In this document: piece by piece, positions 43,982-54,906 of the stretch | How the letters are laid out: each line of letters starts with the position of its first letter | How positions within the stretch are numbered: the stretch's first letter is position 1 | Source: Neodiprion pinetum | Taxonomy: Eukaryota > Arthropoda > Insecta > Hymenoptera > Diprionidae | Length of the DNA stretch: 64,000 nt | Reading direction: 5' to 3' | NCBI RefSeq assembly: GCF_021155775.2 | Contig: NC_060234.1 | Span: forward strand, 12,637,871 to 12,701,870 | Position numbers and translations under genes: made by a program | The notes under the pieces: generated by a model | Told to the model about the DNA's origin: nothing | Database searches by the model: none | What the model saw: the letters and a program-made list of their open reading frames with translations, nothing else

Positions 43982-45567
43982 CTGTTCATCTGAGACGTGG
44001 CTAAACCTTGTGATCACCGATGACTTCGTCAAACTGAACAACTACAAGCTGCTACGCTGTGACCGTCGCAATCGTGGAGGAGGAGGAGTTGGCATCTACA
44101 TTCATGTGTCGCTACGTGGTTTAATTTTGGCTGACTCAGGTGGCGAATATGCAGGTCGGCCTGAGTACCTACTTGCTGAGATCACGATGCCTCGTCATTC
44201 GAAACTGCTCTTAAGTGTTGTCTACCGCCCCCCTCACCCTGACTTTTTAATCGAATTCGAGGAAGCTTTTCTTCAACTTAGCGCTCTGTACCAACATTGT
44301 ATGATCTTTGGTGACTTCAACGCGAACTTGAATGTATCATCTTATGATAGCGACCACCTTCGTAGCTTTGCCGACATCTCATATCTCCATATTGTCCTAT
44401 ATGGTTCTACTAATCATATGCGGAATTCATCATCCAGGCTTGACCTTTGTATAGTCGACGACAAAATTTTGGACAACACGATGTCTCTTTTCTCTCGGCC
44501 CATGATCTGATATATATAACATACAAAACCAAAGTAATACAAGCAAAGATCCAATATATATATTAGTATTTGTAGATGATCTTTTGATCTGTTGCAAAGA
44601 TAAAAAAGAAATAAACAAAGTTAAAGCTAGTCTGATGGAAAAATTTGTTATGAAAGATTTAGGAAAGATTAAAAATTAGTGTGATCCCCGCCCCGCGAGT
44701 TTGTATGGCGTGATTTCAGAAGCTTAAATCAAACCGCATTTTTACATCAGCTGAGTAACTGCAACTGGGATACTTTTTTTTACCACGGATTCAATTGACA
44801 AAAAGGTGGCTGTGTTAAATAAAAATCTGACACATTGCCTTAACGAGCATGCTCCTGAGGTTACAGTTAGTCCAAAGGTACTAGCAGCTCCCTGGCTTAC
44901 CAATGGTATCAAGACTTTAATGAAAATTAGGGATAAAGCACGGAGAGAATGGAGAAGGCGTCGAACTACTCATGCTGAGTCTCGCTTGAAGCAACTTCGC
45001 AACATGGTTTAGCAGCTCGTCCGTAATGCTAAATCTGACTACTATAATCGAGTTCTCTCTACTTCTCGCCATGCCTCAACAACCTGGAATGAACTTCGTA
45101 AGCTCGGATTGGTGCGATCCAAGAAAAATGGCGGTAGAATCGCTTGTGAGATCTCTGAACTTGACTGGCACTTTGTGTCGCTCAGTGCAGATACAAATTA
45201 TACTCAACCTCCATTCTACTATCTAGGTGAATGTACCTACAGTGACGATAAATCCTACTTTCGCGATATATCGCCGGAGTCTTTAGTAAAAGAGCTCTCA
45301 CACTCAAAAGCGACTTCCACCGGCGTCGATGGTCTCTCCATCTCGGCAGTACGACTTGCTCTTCCCGTCATTCGACCTGTGATCCTCCACCTGTATAACT
45401 ATTCGTGAATGCCAGGAATATTTTCAACGATCTGGAGGTCTGCTCTCGTATGCCCGATTCCGAAAGTCAAGGCCCCCACGGGCTCCTGCGACTACCGGCC
45501 AATTTATTTTTATATTATCTTATGCGCTCTATCTAAGCCCCTGGAAAGAATAGTCGGTAATCAGATC
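43982..45567 (+). pseudogene. Jockey/CR1-like non-LTR ORF2 remnant (endonuclease and RT start)
   Basis: Endonuclease from 43982 (SSETWL, then GGGGVGIYIH, FGDFNANLN, SSRLDLCIVDD). Around 44500 the frame shifts to reach SAHDLIYITYKTK. A Copia fragment follows (44541-44678). The region linking endonuclease to RT resumes at about 44690 (REFVWRDFRSLN, KVAVLNKNLTHCLNEHAPE, WLTNGIKTLMKIRDKARREW), with a TAG at 45010 and a TGA at 45406. The RT begins with STGVDGLSISAVRLALP and SCDYRPIYFYIILCALSKPLERI, then ends abruptly at the Copia LTR. The palm motifs are missing. Clearly dead. Confidence 0.8.
44541..44678 (+). repeat. Captured fragment of Copia reverse transcriptase
   Basis: 138 bp nearly identical to 49260-49399 of the Copia element (VFVDDLLICCKDKKEINKVK region), in the same orientation, with about four substitutions. 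It lacks a 2-bp insertion present at about 49281, so the RT frame is open here but broken in the full element. It is placed exactly inside the Jockey-like coding sequence, with no LTRs and no obvious duplication. Confidence 0.9.
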
Positions 45568-45831
45568 TGTTGTAATGTATAGACAAATTCATATTCTTGA
45601 TTAATGGCCAGAATGAAGCTTGACGAGCCATCTATTGGCCAGCGATAGTTTTGCGTAGCGAGACGAGCTCGCGCGGGACCGTACGCGCCAAGATTCAATC
45701 TAGCTCTCTCTACTCCTGGACTCCTTGTTAATAGGACATGCCGCACTATTCATTATGTAAATAGTTATTATACTTTAATAAACTATTTAATATTAATTGC
45801 ATAAAACCACACTCCCTCATTTATATCCACA
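45568..45831 (+). repeat. Copia 5' LTR
   Basis: 264 bp, TG...CA. AATAAACTA near 45777 is a likely poly-A signal, shared with the 3' LTR (50505). Confidence 0.85.
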
Positions 45832-45845
45832 TGGTAGCAGGTCCG
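45832..45845 (+). promoter_or_regulatory. Copia primer-binding site candidate
   Basis: TGGTAGCAGGTCCG starts at the 5' LTR end. It resembles the TGGTATCAGAGC start complementary to initiator-tRNA-Met 3' ends used by many Copia elements, with mismatches. Confidence 0.5.
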
Positions 45846-46173
45846 TGGTTTGTGGTTTGTGGTTTAAATTTAAAGTAAAAGAATATACGCGCAACCAAGA
45901 AGATAAAGTGCTAATTTAACTAAAAATGGAAAGAACTGTGAAATAAGTGATGAAGCGCGAGTATAGATCAAATTCAATTTGAAATTTTGAAGTAAAGCAC
46001 ATGTTTTCGTGGATAAAACAGATAGTGAATCAAGAACACGAATTAATAGTCAAAGATATTAAGTTAGAAAATCAAACAAGAAATCAAATTCGTCAAGTGT
46101 ATTTGGAAGAAGCTAAGAAAGTTGTTATTCTGAAAATTTAATATACGAAAATATAAGTATAAGTGAATCGAAA

Positions 46174-46917
46174 ATGGCTAAGCAAGTTAAGATGGAAGAT
46201 ATTATGATACCCATTTTTGACGGGGCAAATTATTCAAGTTGGAAAATAAGAATAATGTTATTACTGGAATACAAAAGGTGTAAAGATCCAGCAGTTAGTA
46301 ATATCACCAATAAGTTTAAAAATAAAGAAGAAGATTGGATAGAAATGGATTTAAAAACAAGAACGATAATAGTCAGCTCAATCTCCGATAAACAATTAGA
46401 ATACGTTGGTGAATGCAAAACAGCATTAGAAATGATGACAAGATTTGATAAAATGTATACGACACAATCAACAGCACTGCAAATAATGTGCAGAGGAAAA
46501 ATCGATGATATTAGATTGACAAATTATCAGTCAATAGAAGAATTTTTTGTAGAGTTTGAAGAATTAACAAATGAATTTAAAGCAGCTGGAGGAAAGATAG
46601 ACGAATCAGAAAAAATGAGATATTTGATCAAAGCTTTGCCACCAAGCTACAGTTATATTGGCGACTTTCTTGATGTAATACCAGAAGAGCAAAGAACCGT
46701 TGATTACTTGAAGTCCAAAATAAAGGAGAAGAATTTGAATTCGAACGACACAACCAATAAAAGCAATGTCAGCACGTTTGGTGCAAAAACACAAGATAAA
46801 TGCTACAACTGTGGTATACCAGGTCATTACAAGAAAGACTGTAAAAAGGGACAACACAACAACAGAGGAAGGGGTACTCAAGTCAATCAAGGACAGCGAA
46901 GTCATCAGCGAGGCTAA
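46174..46917 (+). CDS. Copia gag
   Basis: 247 codons from ATG at 46174, about 340 bp after the LTR. Capsid-like helices (YSSWKIRIMLLLEYKR, RIYLIKALPPSY-type block YLIKALPPSYSYIGDFL) are followed by one CCHC knuckle, CYNCGIPGHYKKDC, at about 46800-46840, then an Arg/Gly/Gln-rich tail. It packages element RNA in cytoplasmic particles. The frame ends at 46915; pol lies in the +1 frame from about 46890. Insect Copia elements usually have one gag-pol frame, so this is either an indel or frameshifting. Confidence 0.82.
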   Translation: MAKQVKMEDIMIPIFDGANYSSWKIRIMLLLEYKRCKDPAVSNITNKFKNKEEDWIEMDLKTRTIIVSSISDKQLEYVGECKTALEMMTRFDKMYTTQSTALQIMCRGKIDDIRLTNYQSIEEFFVEFEELTNEFKAAGGKIDESEKMRYLIKALPPSYSYIGDFLDVIPEEQRTVDYLKSKIKEKNLNSNDTTNKSNVSTFGAKTQDKCYNCGIPGHYKKDCKKGQHNNRGRGTQVNQGQRSHQRG

Positions 46918-49900
46918 TACAGAGGTGGAAATCACCGGTCGAGGCAGAGGACAAGGTCAATCCAGAGAAGACTATTCCAGCAATCAACAGGGCAACTACT
47001 CATCGGAGACTTGGTCAACAGAGGTATGCAAAGAAAAAGCAGCGGACTACAACGTCAACAGAGAAAAACTTAGATATTATAAAATGAGACAGGTAAATCA
47101 TGTAACAAGTTTCAACGAAAATTATACCGAAATAAGTTGGTTACTAGATAGTGGTTGTACAGACCATATTATAAAAAATGATAAATTCTTTTATGATTAT
47201 GTGGATTTGAAAATTCCAATTGATGTTAAAATGCCCGATGGAAAAAATTTGAAAGCTACAAAAATTGGAAATATTAAAATTTTTCTAAAAAATTATTATA
47301 ATCAGGTACAAATTGATTTAAAGAATGTATATTACGTTGAAGGCATAAGACAAAATTTATCAAGTTTTTCTAAGATAACAACAAATTATACAATACTAGC
47401 TAAAAATGAAAGTGCCAAAATTTATAATGAATCAAGACAGTTAGTAGCTGTTGCACACAAAGTAGATAATTTATACACTTTGAAAAGTTTTATTTCAAAA
47501 GGAAAAAATAATACAACGTATGTAAATTCCATAAAAATTACTGATAAAGAGAAATGGCATAGAGCATTAGGTCATGTAAATTTTCAATATTTAAACAAAT
47601 TAGTGAAGGAAAAATTAGTTGATGGATTACCGAATAAAATCGAAAGCACTGATATGAAATGTGCAAATTGTATAGAGAGCAAAATGCCTAATGTACCATT
47701 TGAAAATAACAGAACAAAAACTAATGAAATCCTAGAACTAATTCATACAGATCTACATGGTCCACATAGCACGATTGGCTACGGTGGAGAAAAATATTTT
47801 TTAACATTTGTAGATGATTATAGTAAATGCACAAGAATCTTTTGTATTAAAAATAAATCAGAAACAGCGAGTTGTCTAAAAGAATTCGTAAATTTGGTAG
47901 AAAATAAATTTAATAAAAAAATAAAGAAATTACGCTGTGATAACGGCAAAGAGTACTTAAATCGCGAAATTTATGATTTTGTTAAATCCAAAGGAATTGA
48001 ATTGTTACCATGTCCACCCTACGTCCATGAATTAAATGGAGTAGCGGAAAGATATAATAGATCTGCAATGGACATAGGTAGATGTCTAATGCGAGAAGCC
48101 GAAATACATAGAAGGTATTGGCCAGAAATTATGAAAACAGTAGCATATTTAAAAAATCGTACAATTGCAAATACTGAGGAGAATAAAACTCCCTATGAAA
48201 TATTTAAAAAAAAAAACCAAATGTAAAAAATTTGAAAATTTATGGAAGTCGAGTTTTTGTTAGAATTCCGGACGCTTTAAGAAAAAGTAAATGGGACGAC
48301 AAAGCACAATTAGGCGTACTAGTAGGATATATTGAAAATGGATATAGAGTTCTAGTAAATAATAGAGTAATCAATGCTAGACATGTACAAATTGTTGAAG
48401 AAAATACTAAAATAATATGTTTGGAAAAACTTGATGAAGAAAGCCATAACGATTCGGAAAATAACGAATCTAAAACCTCAGATCAGAAAGCGTTTCGAAT
48501 CAATGAAAATGATTCAAATGAAAACAATCCCTTACTTTCTACTCATCCTCTCGAGGAAAGTAGAAGTAATAGAACTAGAATTAATTCAAATCAAAATGAT
48601 ATTGAAAGTGAAAGTGATGAAAATGCAACAGTAAAAAGAACATCACGCAGAAATAAAGGTCCAATAAACAGATACGGAAATCCTGTATCACATTTTATTT
48701 ATGTTCATGATGTTGATGCAAATGTACCAAATACTTTCGAGGAGGCGTTAAACTCCAGTGATAGTAAAAAATGGAAAATAGCAATGGATTCTGAAATAGA
48801 TAGTTTAAAGGAAAATAATACATGGAAAATTGTTGAAAGACCAAAAGATAAAAAAGTAATTGATGTCAAATGGGTCTATAAAAGGAAAGATAATAATGTT
48901 TATAAAGCAAGATTAGTTGCAAGAGGATTCCAACAAAGGGAATACACTGAAAATGTTTATTCACCAGTGGGTCGAATGCAAACATTGAAAATTTTATTGT
49001 CATACAGTTGCAAAAACAATCTATTTATTGAACAAATGGATGTTGAAACAGCCTTTTTAAATGGCGATGTAAAATCAAAAGTGTATATAAACGAACCAAA
49101 AGGTTACGAAACAGGGGAAAATAAAGTTTGTAAATTGCAAAAGGCACTCTATGGTCTAAAAGAAAGTCCAAGAGCTTGGTATGACTGTTTCAATAAGTTT
49201 GTCGAAAAATTAAATTTTGTAAGAAGTAATTATGATTACTGTTTATATGTGAAAAATATAAGCAAAGATCCAATATATACATATTAGTATTTGTAGATGA
49301 TCTTTTGATCTGTTGCAAAGATAAAAAAGAAATAAACAAAGTTAAAGCTAGTCTAATGAAAAAATTTGTAATGAAAGATTTAGGAAAGATTAAAAATTAT
49401 ATCGGAATAAATATTGATTGTAACAAAGAGAAGGGTAAAATGACCTTAAGTCAAGAAACATATATTGAATCATTGGCTGTAAAATACAATTTAGAAAATT
49501 CTAAGTTATACGATACTCCAATGGAGACAAATCTTAAATTAGAACAAGCAAATGAAATCAATGAAAATATAAAATATAGAAATGTAATCGGCGAATTATT
49601 GTATATCAGCACAGGCACAAGGCCAGATATAGCTTTCAGTGTAAACTATTTGAGTCGATATCAAAGTTGTTTCGACCAAACACATTTCAAATATGCAATG
49701 AGAATTCTAAAGTATTTGTATGAGACCAAAGGTTTAAAACTAACATATTACAATAATATAAATTGTGAAATATTAGATTGCATGGTAGATTCTGATTACG
49801 CAGGAGATAATGTAGATAGAAAATCTACAACGGGTTTTGTAATAAGATTATATGGAAACTTGATTTTCTGGAAAACTCATAAACAGAGTACAGTAACAAA

Positions 49901-50237
49901 ATGTTCAACTTTTGCAGAATATACTGCTATGTCAGAAGCAACAACAGAAATATTGTTCGTTCGAAATTTGTTAAGCGAAATGTTTAATGTAAAGTTTGAT
50001 AAACCGATAAAAATATATGAAGTTAATTCAGGCGCAATCGCGATAGCAGAGTTTGGAAATTTTACAAAAAACTCAAAGCACATCGAGGTGCAATATCATT
50101 ATATAAATGAAAATTATGAAAATGGAGTAATTGACATTGTAAAAATAGAGTCAAATTCAAATATAGCGGATATGCTAACTAAGAGTCTAGATAAGATAAA
50201 ATTTATAAAGAATCGAGAAGAACTCAGAGTGATTTAA
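46890..50237 (+). pseudogene. Copia pol: protease, integrase, RT, RNase H (three frame breaks)
   Basis: Protease: WLLDSGCTDHI (47140). Integrase: zinc domain WHRALGHVN...C-x2-C at 47560-47670, then LIHTDLHGP (first Asp, 47745), RCDNGKEYLN (second Asp, 47935) and HELNGVAERYNR (Glu, 48030). A break occurs at the A11 run 48206-48216, where twelve A would keep the frame. The next frame (48232-49287) has KWVYKRK and the RT core to QMDVETAFLNGDV. A second break is a 2-bp insertion near 49281. The last frame (49305-50237) has the FVDDLL catalytic block just upstream, then RNase H with VDSDYAGD. The copy is broken but complete. Confidence 0.88.
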
Positions 50238-50293
50238 AAGTTCCAAAGTAAAGCTAATTATGTTAGAATCAAGATTATAAATTCAAGGAGGCG

Positions 50294-50558
50294 TGTTGTA
50301 ATATATAGACAAATTCATAATCTTGATTAATGGCCAGTATGAAGCTTGACGAGCCATCTATTGGCCAGCGATAGTTTTGCGTAGCGAGACGAGCTCGCGC
50401 GGGATCGTACGCGCCAAGATTCTATCTAGCACTCTCTTCTCCTGGACTCCTTGTTAATAGGACATGCCGCACTGTTCATTATGTAAATAGTCATTATGCG
50501 TTAATAAACTACTTTAATATTAATTCCATAGAACCACACTCCCTCTTGTATATCCACA
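50294..50558 (+). repeat. Copia 3' LTR
   Basis: 265 bp, same sequence as 45568-45831 with scattered substitutions such as GTATAGACA versus ATATAGACA near its start. Confidence 0.85.
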
Positions 50559-51950
50559 GTTAAATCTCTCGCTTAACTTTTCTCTGGCTGTAAATTAATT
50601 ACCGCATCTATCTTAATTGTATCTCAATCTCTTCAGTTGTTTGCTTGTTATTAAAATTTATCGCTTCTTAACCAATATGTTCGATACTATTTCTGCTTCA
50701 CCTGTTTCTTATTTTATCTATTGGATTCAACCCCTCCCCTCTACCATTATCTTGTCTATACTGAGCAAGATGTGCAAAACCGTCGTAGAACCTGATCTTG
50801 CCTTTATCTATATCTTTTTCTCTAATTATCTATTTTCTGACGCATGTGCGTTTGGCGCCCAACAATCATACCTTTCTCTTTTATTATCTCTCAATATCTA
50901 ATTATTCAGGTTAGTAACTGCGCCGTAGGGTAACCAATTATCTCACTTGTTTATTAACCCTCGCACCCCAAAAAAATTGGTTACAGTATATACGTAGCTC
51001 ATTCGCGGAATGTAATGAATATTGGTGTTTCTAGTTTGCTGGCCTCTTCGCATGTGGATTCTTTTGCCGCTGTTTGTTATGCTAATACTTTGCGAATACT
51101 ATTCGATCGACGTATAGTTTTGCATACATTGTCTTGAAATTACACTTTTGTTTTCATATTTATCAGTCATTATCTGCATGATTTTGTCAATTTCTTATTT
51201 ACTTTCAATTGCTTGTGTTATTTTCCAATTCAGCTGCGGGAATATCCCTATCTGATTTCCCGACCCTAAAATTCGACGACCTCGAACACGTTTTAACGAA
51301 TGTCAACAATTTCGTATACGAGTACTTCTTCGAAAAACTAGAAGGGTGGCGTCAGATGAATTCAGAACCGCAGACACTACTAATCCTCCTTATCCTCTCA
51401 TACTTTTATACGCTACTCTTTACTGTCGTTGCTGAGTTATCCTATAAATAGGTGATTTTATCATTTCATACGTCTATATACTTGGGTATAATTGTAAAAA
51501 ATATAAAAACGCAATGAATGTTCTATTGCATGTGAGGTGGCATATCCATCGTCGTAATATTTGCATATGTCATGCTGTACGAATAATTGATGTTCAACAG
51601 AATAAGATGATGTACTTAATTGAAGGTGAATTTATTTGAGTGTGTTATTCATATTATTGTCAGATTAACCAGAGGGTGGCAAAGTGGAGCGCTGGAAACC
51701 TTCCATCTTTTCATTTTGGAAATTGTTCATTAACCGACTCAATAATAGACCCGCAGAATTTTGATACACTGCCAGGTACACGAGTCATGCTCATATTTTT
51801 ATGTATATTGTAACAGGAATATAGGATAATCGTATCTAACTCAACGTCAGAGTCGAAATCCCTAATTATAAGGTATCCGCGATTAATAAATAGCTTCCGA
51901 GTCACTTAAAGTCATTTAAATATTACGCGCCGTTACGCCATATTGACTCG
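50559..51950. other. Anonymous region with one small ORF
   Basis: AT-rich DNA right of Copia. The only candidate is 51209-51451 (listed separately). 51711-51905 minus strand is open but unremarkable. Confidence 0.4.
51235..51451 (+). CDS. Candidate terminal exon of a membrane protein, unrecognised
   Basis: After an acceptor-like CCAATTCAG (51226-51234) the frame reads to a stop at 51449. It is acidic at first (DFPTLKFDDLEHVLTNVNNF) and ends with a hydrophobic segment LLILLILSYFYTLLFTVVAEL followed by a short tail. That looks like a C-terminal single membrane anchor. It may be the end of an envelope-like or host protein, but no upstream exon is visible. Confidence 0.3.
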
Positions 51951-52543
51951 AGACGAATAGGGTATAGACATTCAAATTCAGACTAGCGCGCAGGCGTCAA
52001 ATTGTCGAGCGAATTATCGATCCAAGCCACGTGCGGCAGGAGCCGAGACACTTCGATGTCAGCTTCAGTGGGTAGCGTTCGCGTGGTTTGACTCTTGTGT
52101 CAACCCCGTGCCTATCACACGATTTTATAATTCGATTTTTGTGTCGACCTTTGTACGTGACAATTACATAGTTTGACTTTTGTGTCAACCTTATTGTTAA
52201 TACAGTATATTTTGCGACTCGACTATTGTGTTAATTCCGTACAGTTTGACTCTTGTGTCAACTAGTGCGTAGTATTTTCTTGTAATTTGACTGTGGAATC
52301 AATTCCATCGTAATTGCGAGAGTCGGATTCCGACAACAATTTATAAGTACAAATAAACTTGTATATTCTGTCCAATTCTTTCTTCTATGCTCTTGGAAAT
52401 TTGGATTCTCCCTTCCTCGGGTCCCCAAATGAACTCCCTTGCGAATAGAGTCTATAAATAAAACTATTATTGTTATTTGTTAGCCAACTGAGCTTAGCCG
52501 TTATTTCGTTTTCGTTAATTTTGATAATTAACTGGCGCCCAAC
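51951..52543 (+). repeat. Gypsy-type LTR remnant with primer-binding site
   Basis: TGGCGCCCAAC at 52533-52543 is a typical Gypsy primer-binding site. The upstream sequence has AATAAAC (52353) and AATAAAACT (52456), and a short repeat array at 52087-52303. Downstream (52544-52735) looks like leader sequence. No gag or pol follows, and the left boundary is uncertain. A leftover LTR plus leader. Confidence 0.6.
52087..52303 (+). repeat. Array of six dyad motifs TTTGAC-N6-GTCAAC
   Basis: Copies start at 52087, about 52131, 52172, about 52216, 52245 and 52286. The best copies read TTTGACTCTTGTGTCAAC; the others differ at 2-5 positions. Spacing is 41-44 bp except one of 29 bp. Each is an imperfect inverted repeat (TTGAC...GTCAA). 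Confidence 0.75.
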
Positions 52544-52735
52544 ATAATATAATAAAATTGTCTGAGCCTCGACAGCACTTGACCCAGGCCGCGTCGAGTA
52601 GAAGCAATTCAAAATAAAATATAGTTCAGTATAAATCGTCAATAATCTTGATAAATTGTTAAACAAATAGAAGGGAGTGAGCTGCTTCTGTCTCAATATG
52701 ATACACTGTGATTCAGAATTCGCGCCGAACATTTC

Positions 52736-53595
52736 ACAGTGTCAATCCTTGAAGTTGAAAATGATGAAATGAAAAAGTTGAAACGGAATTTCGGATCTTA
52801 ATTTTGAGGAGGATTGGAAAAAAAATTGAGAAAAATTATTACGATTAGTATTGTTTTTTTTTCAATTGAAAAAATAGTCGCCTTTCAGAGGAATTGTTTT
52901 TTTTTTATCTCAATTTTGACAAGAAATGAGCCTGTGAAAGATTCGTCAAGAATTCGGAATCACCCTGTTTAGTTGAGATAGATAGCTGCAGATCCACATT
53001 ATTCTTCGGGTTAATTTCGAGATACTTGATATTGTTTTCTTTCTGTGTAGACTTAAGCGAGTCAATATCTACAGGGCTAGAGCCCACTATTGTAATGCAG
53101 GAAAATGTTGCAACGAATGCAGTACCCAATTCTGTAGGTCTAGAGTTATCGCAAAAAACTACCAGTAAATCTCCCACTCTCTTGGAACTAAAATCAGTTG
53201 AATAGCGTTAAAAGCAAATACCCTGTACAAGCGGCACAGTAAGTATTGCAGCTACTGATTCGGCACAATCGACGTCAAATTCTGACCCGGTCAAAGGATT
53301 GGTATGTTTTCACAGACCTTATCAAAAAAAATATCTAGTTAGGTATCTAAAATTGTAGAATAATGTTCACCTTTCTAAAGGGAGACGCCGGACGCTTTAT
53401 ATTCATCAATCAATATTCCCCCTATCTGTATAACGTTACGGTATTTATCTCAAATATGCCGAAATTATTACGTCCTACGGAATCGATATTCGTACAACAA
53501 TTGTACGCCGTTCATAGATGGTTTTAAATTCAATTTTGGAATTGTCACAGTCTGCTTTACAGACCAATTTATAGGATCTACAAACATTATTGTAA
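52736..53595. other. No supported gene
   Basis: T- and A-rich DNA. A minus-strand frame of 90 codons (53177-52905) has no recognised motif. Confidence 0.4.
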
Positions 53596-53750
53596 AAGGA
53601 CAGCGATGGAAAAGCTATTTTAATGGTGTACCGTAAAACAGGATATTTAACATCACGCCTTCGAAATCCCCTGGTTCAGAAAATAATTAAATGCAAACAA
53701 GACGAAGCCTTTGAAGATATTTCGATTGATGAAGTACTTCCTGAGTTCAG
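53596..53750 (+). CDS. Candidate internal exon, unrecognised
   Basis: Open frame from just after TAA (53593) to a GT donor at 53751. It reads MVYRKTGYLTSRLRNPLVQK then an acidic DEAFEDISIDEVLPEF. Codon use and amino-acid composition look coding. No acceptor could be fixed, and no partner exon was found before the Helentron begins at about 53798. Confidence 0.3.
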
Positions 53751-53842
53751 GTACATTGAATTGTGTAAGATCAATTCATATTATTTCCACTTTTATTGAA
53801 GTTATACTTCTTTAGGCGCGTTATGAAAAACTGATGAGAGTG

Positions 53843-53997
53843 AAATTTCAAGATGCGCGCGCATCACTGTAACACAAAATTGTAACACAAAATTCACAGG
53901 ATGAAGTTGCCCACTCAACCGAATTCAATTTCAAGATGCGCGCGCATCACTGTAACACAAAATTAACAGGATGAAGTTGCCCACTCAACCGAATTCA
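53843..53997 (+). repeat. Two direct repeats of about 75-85 bp near the Helentron 5' end
   Basis: Both copies contain TTCAAGATGCGCGCGCATCA, TGTAACACAAAATT and GGATGAAGTTGCCCACTCAA. The first copy has an extra internal GTAACACAAAATT. GATGCGCGCGCATC is a perfect palindrome. Confidence 0.88.
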
Positions 53998-54906
53998 TTA
54001 AGTCTCGAAAAATTTGTGAAGATTAGTGAAAAAATGGTGCTAAAATACTTTTTCAAGTGCTCCAATATAATTGAGGTTAGTTATCCGTATGTATTATTTA
54101 TTGATATAAATTAAAATATCATTATTTAATATAATTAATACTAAATATTATTAAATTATCAATATTGAATATTTATTATTGGTTTTTTAATATTTACAAA
54201 ATAAAGAAATAAATTTAATAGAACATTTAATAAAAAGTTCGTGACAAAAATTTAATAGATTATTTAAATATAATGTAAGACATCCGTTATTTGTTTTAAT
54301 GTTTTTTTTACATACTTCTTTTCTTTATCATTGTGTGACAGAAGATTTTGACATGTTGTGTATTTTTCTAGTTTAATTAAATATTTATTAAAAAATATTT
54401 ACTGCCCGTCAAATATAATTCAATAAAATTAAAATCGAGCATCAAATTAAAATATTATTTTTTAATATTTATTTTTAAATTGAATAAAGAATAAATATTT
54501 ATAAAAATAAATGAACAAATTTAATAAAAACTTTTTGATAAAAATGAAAAGTGAATCTTAAATTTAAAAAATAATAAATATTTAAAAAATGAATAAAATA
54601 ACTTTAATTCAATTTTTGAATTTATTAATTTACTATTAAAATATTAAATAATCAATAATGAATATTTGAAATTACGTCTTATAATATTTAGTACAAATTA
54701 TGTCATATATATTCATTATTCTCCAAATTTTATTTATAATAATTATATATATATTATTACATTTTTAGTTTTCAATTTTTAATATTTATTATTTATTTCT
54801 AATATCTAATTCTCTACAACAAATCTTATTCATCAATCTAAAATTCTTTTAGTTTAGATTTTATGACTATTAATGATACTATTCAATTTCTATTCCAGTT
54901 TTCAAG
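53998..54906 (+). other. Helentron 5' leader, very AT-rich
   Basis: No ORF; mostly A and T with many AATATTTATT motifs. Lies between the terminal repeats and the Rep start. Confidence 0.5.

Larger units (their letters stand above)
45568..50558 (+). mobile_element. Copia LTR retrotransposon with both LTRs
   Basis: LTRs 45568-45831 and 50294-50558 (about 94% alike) start TGTTGTAAT and end CCACA. The order gag, protease, integrase, RT, RNase H is Copia. A primer-binding-like TGGTAGCAGGTCCG follows the 5' LTR. AAGGAGGCG (purine tract) precedes the 3' LTR. The 5-bp flanks (AGATC and GTTAA) do not match. The left flank is Jockey-like sequence but the right flank is not, so the junctions may come from recombination or deletion. 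Confidence 0.9.

Noticed and set aside
52087..52303. CRISPR-like array
   Set aside because: Repeats are short, imperfect dyads and sit in an LTR next to a retroelement primer site; the genome is eukaryotic.
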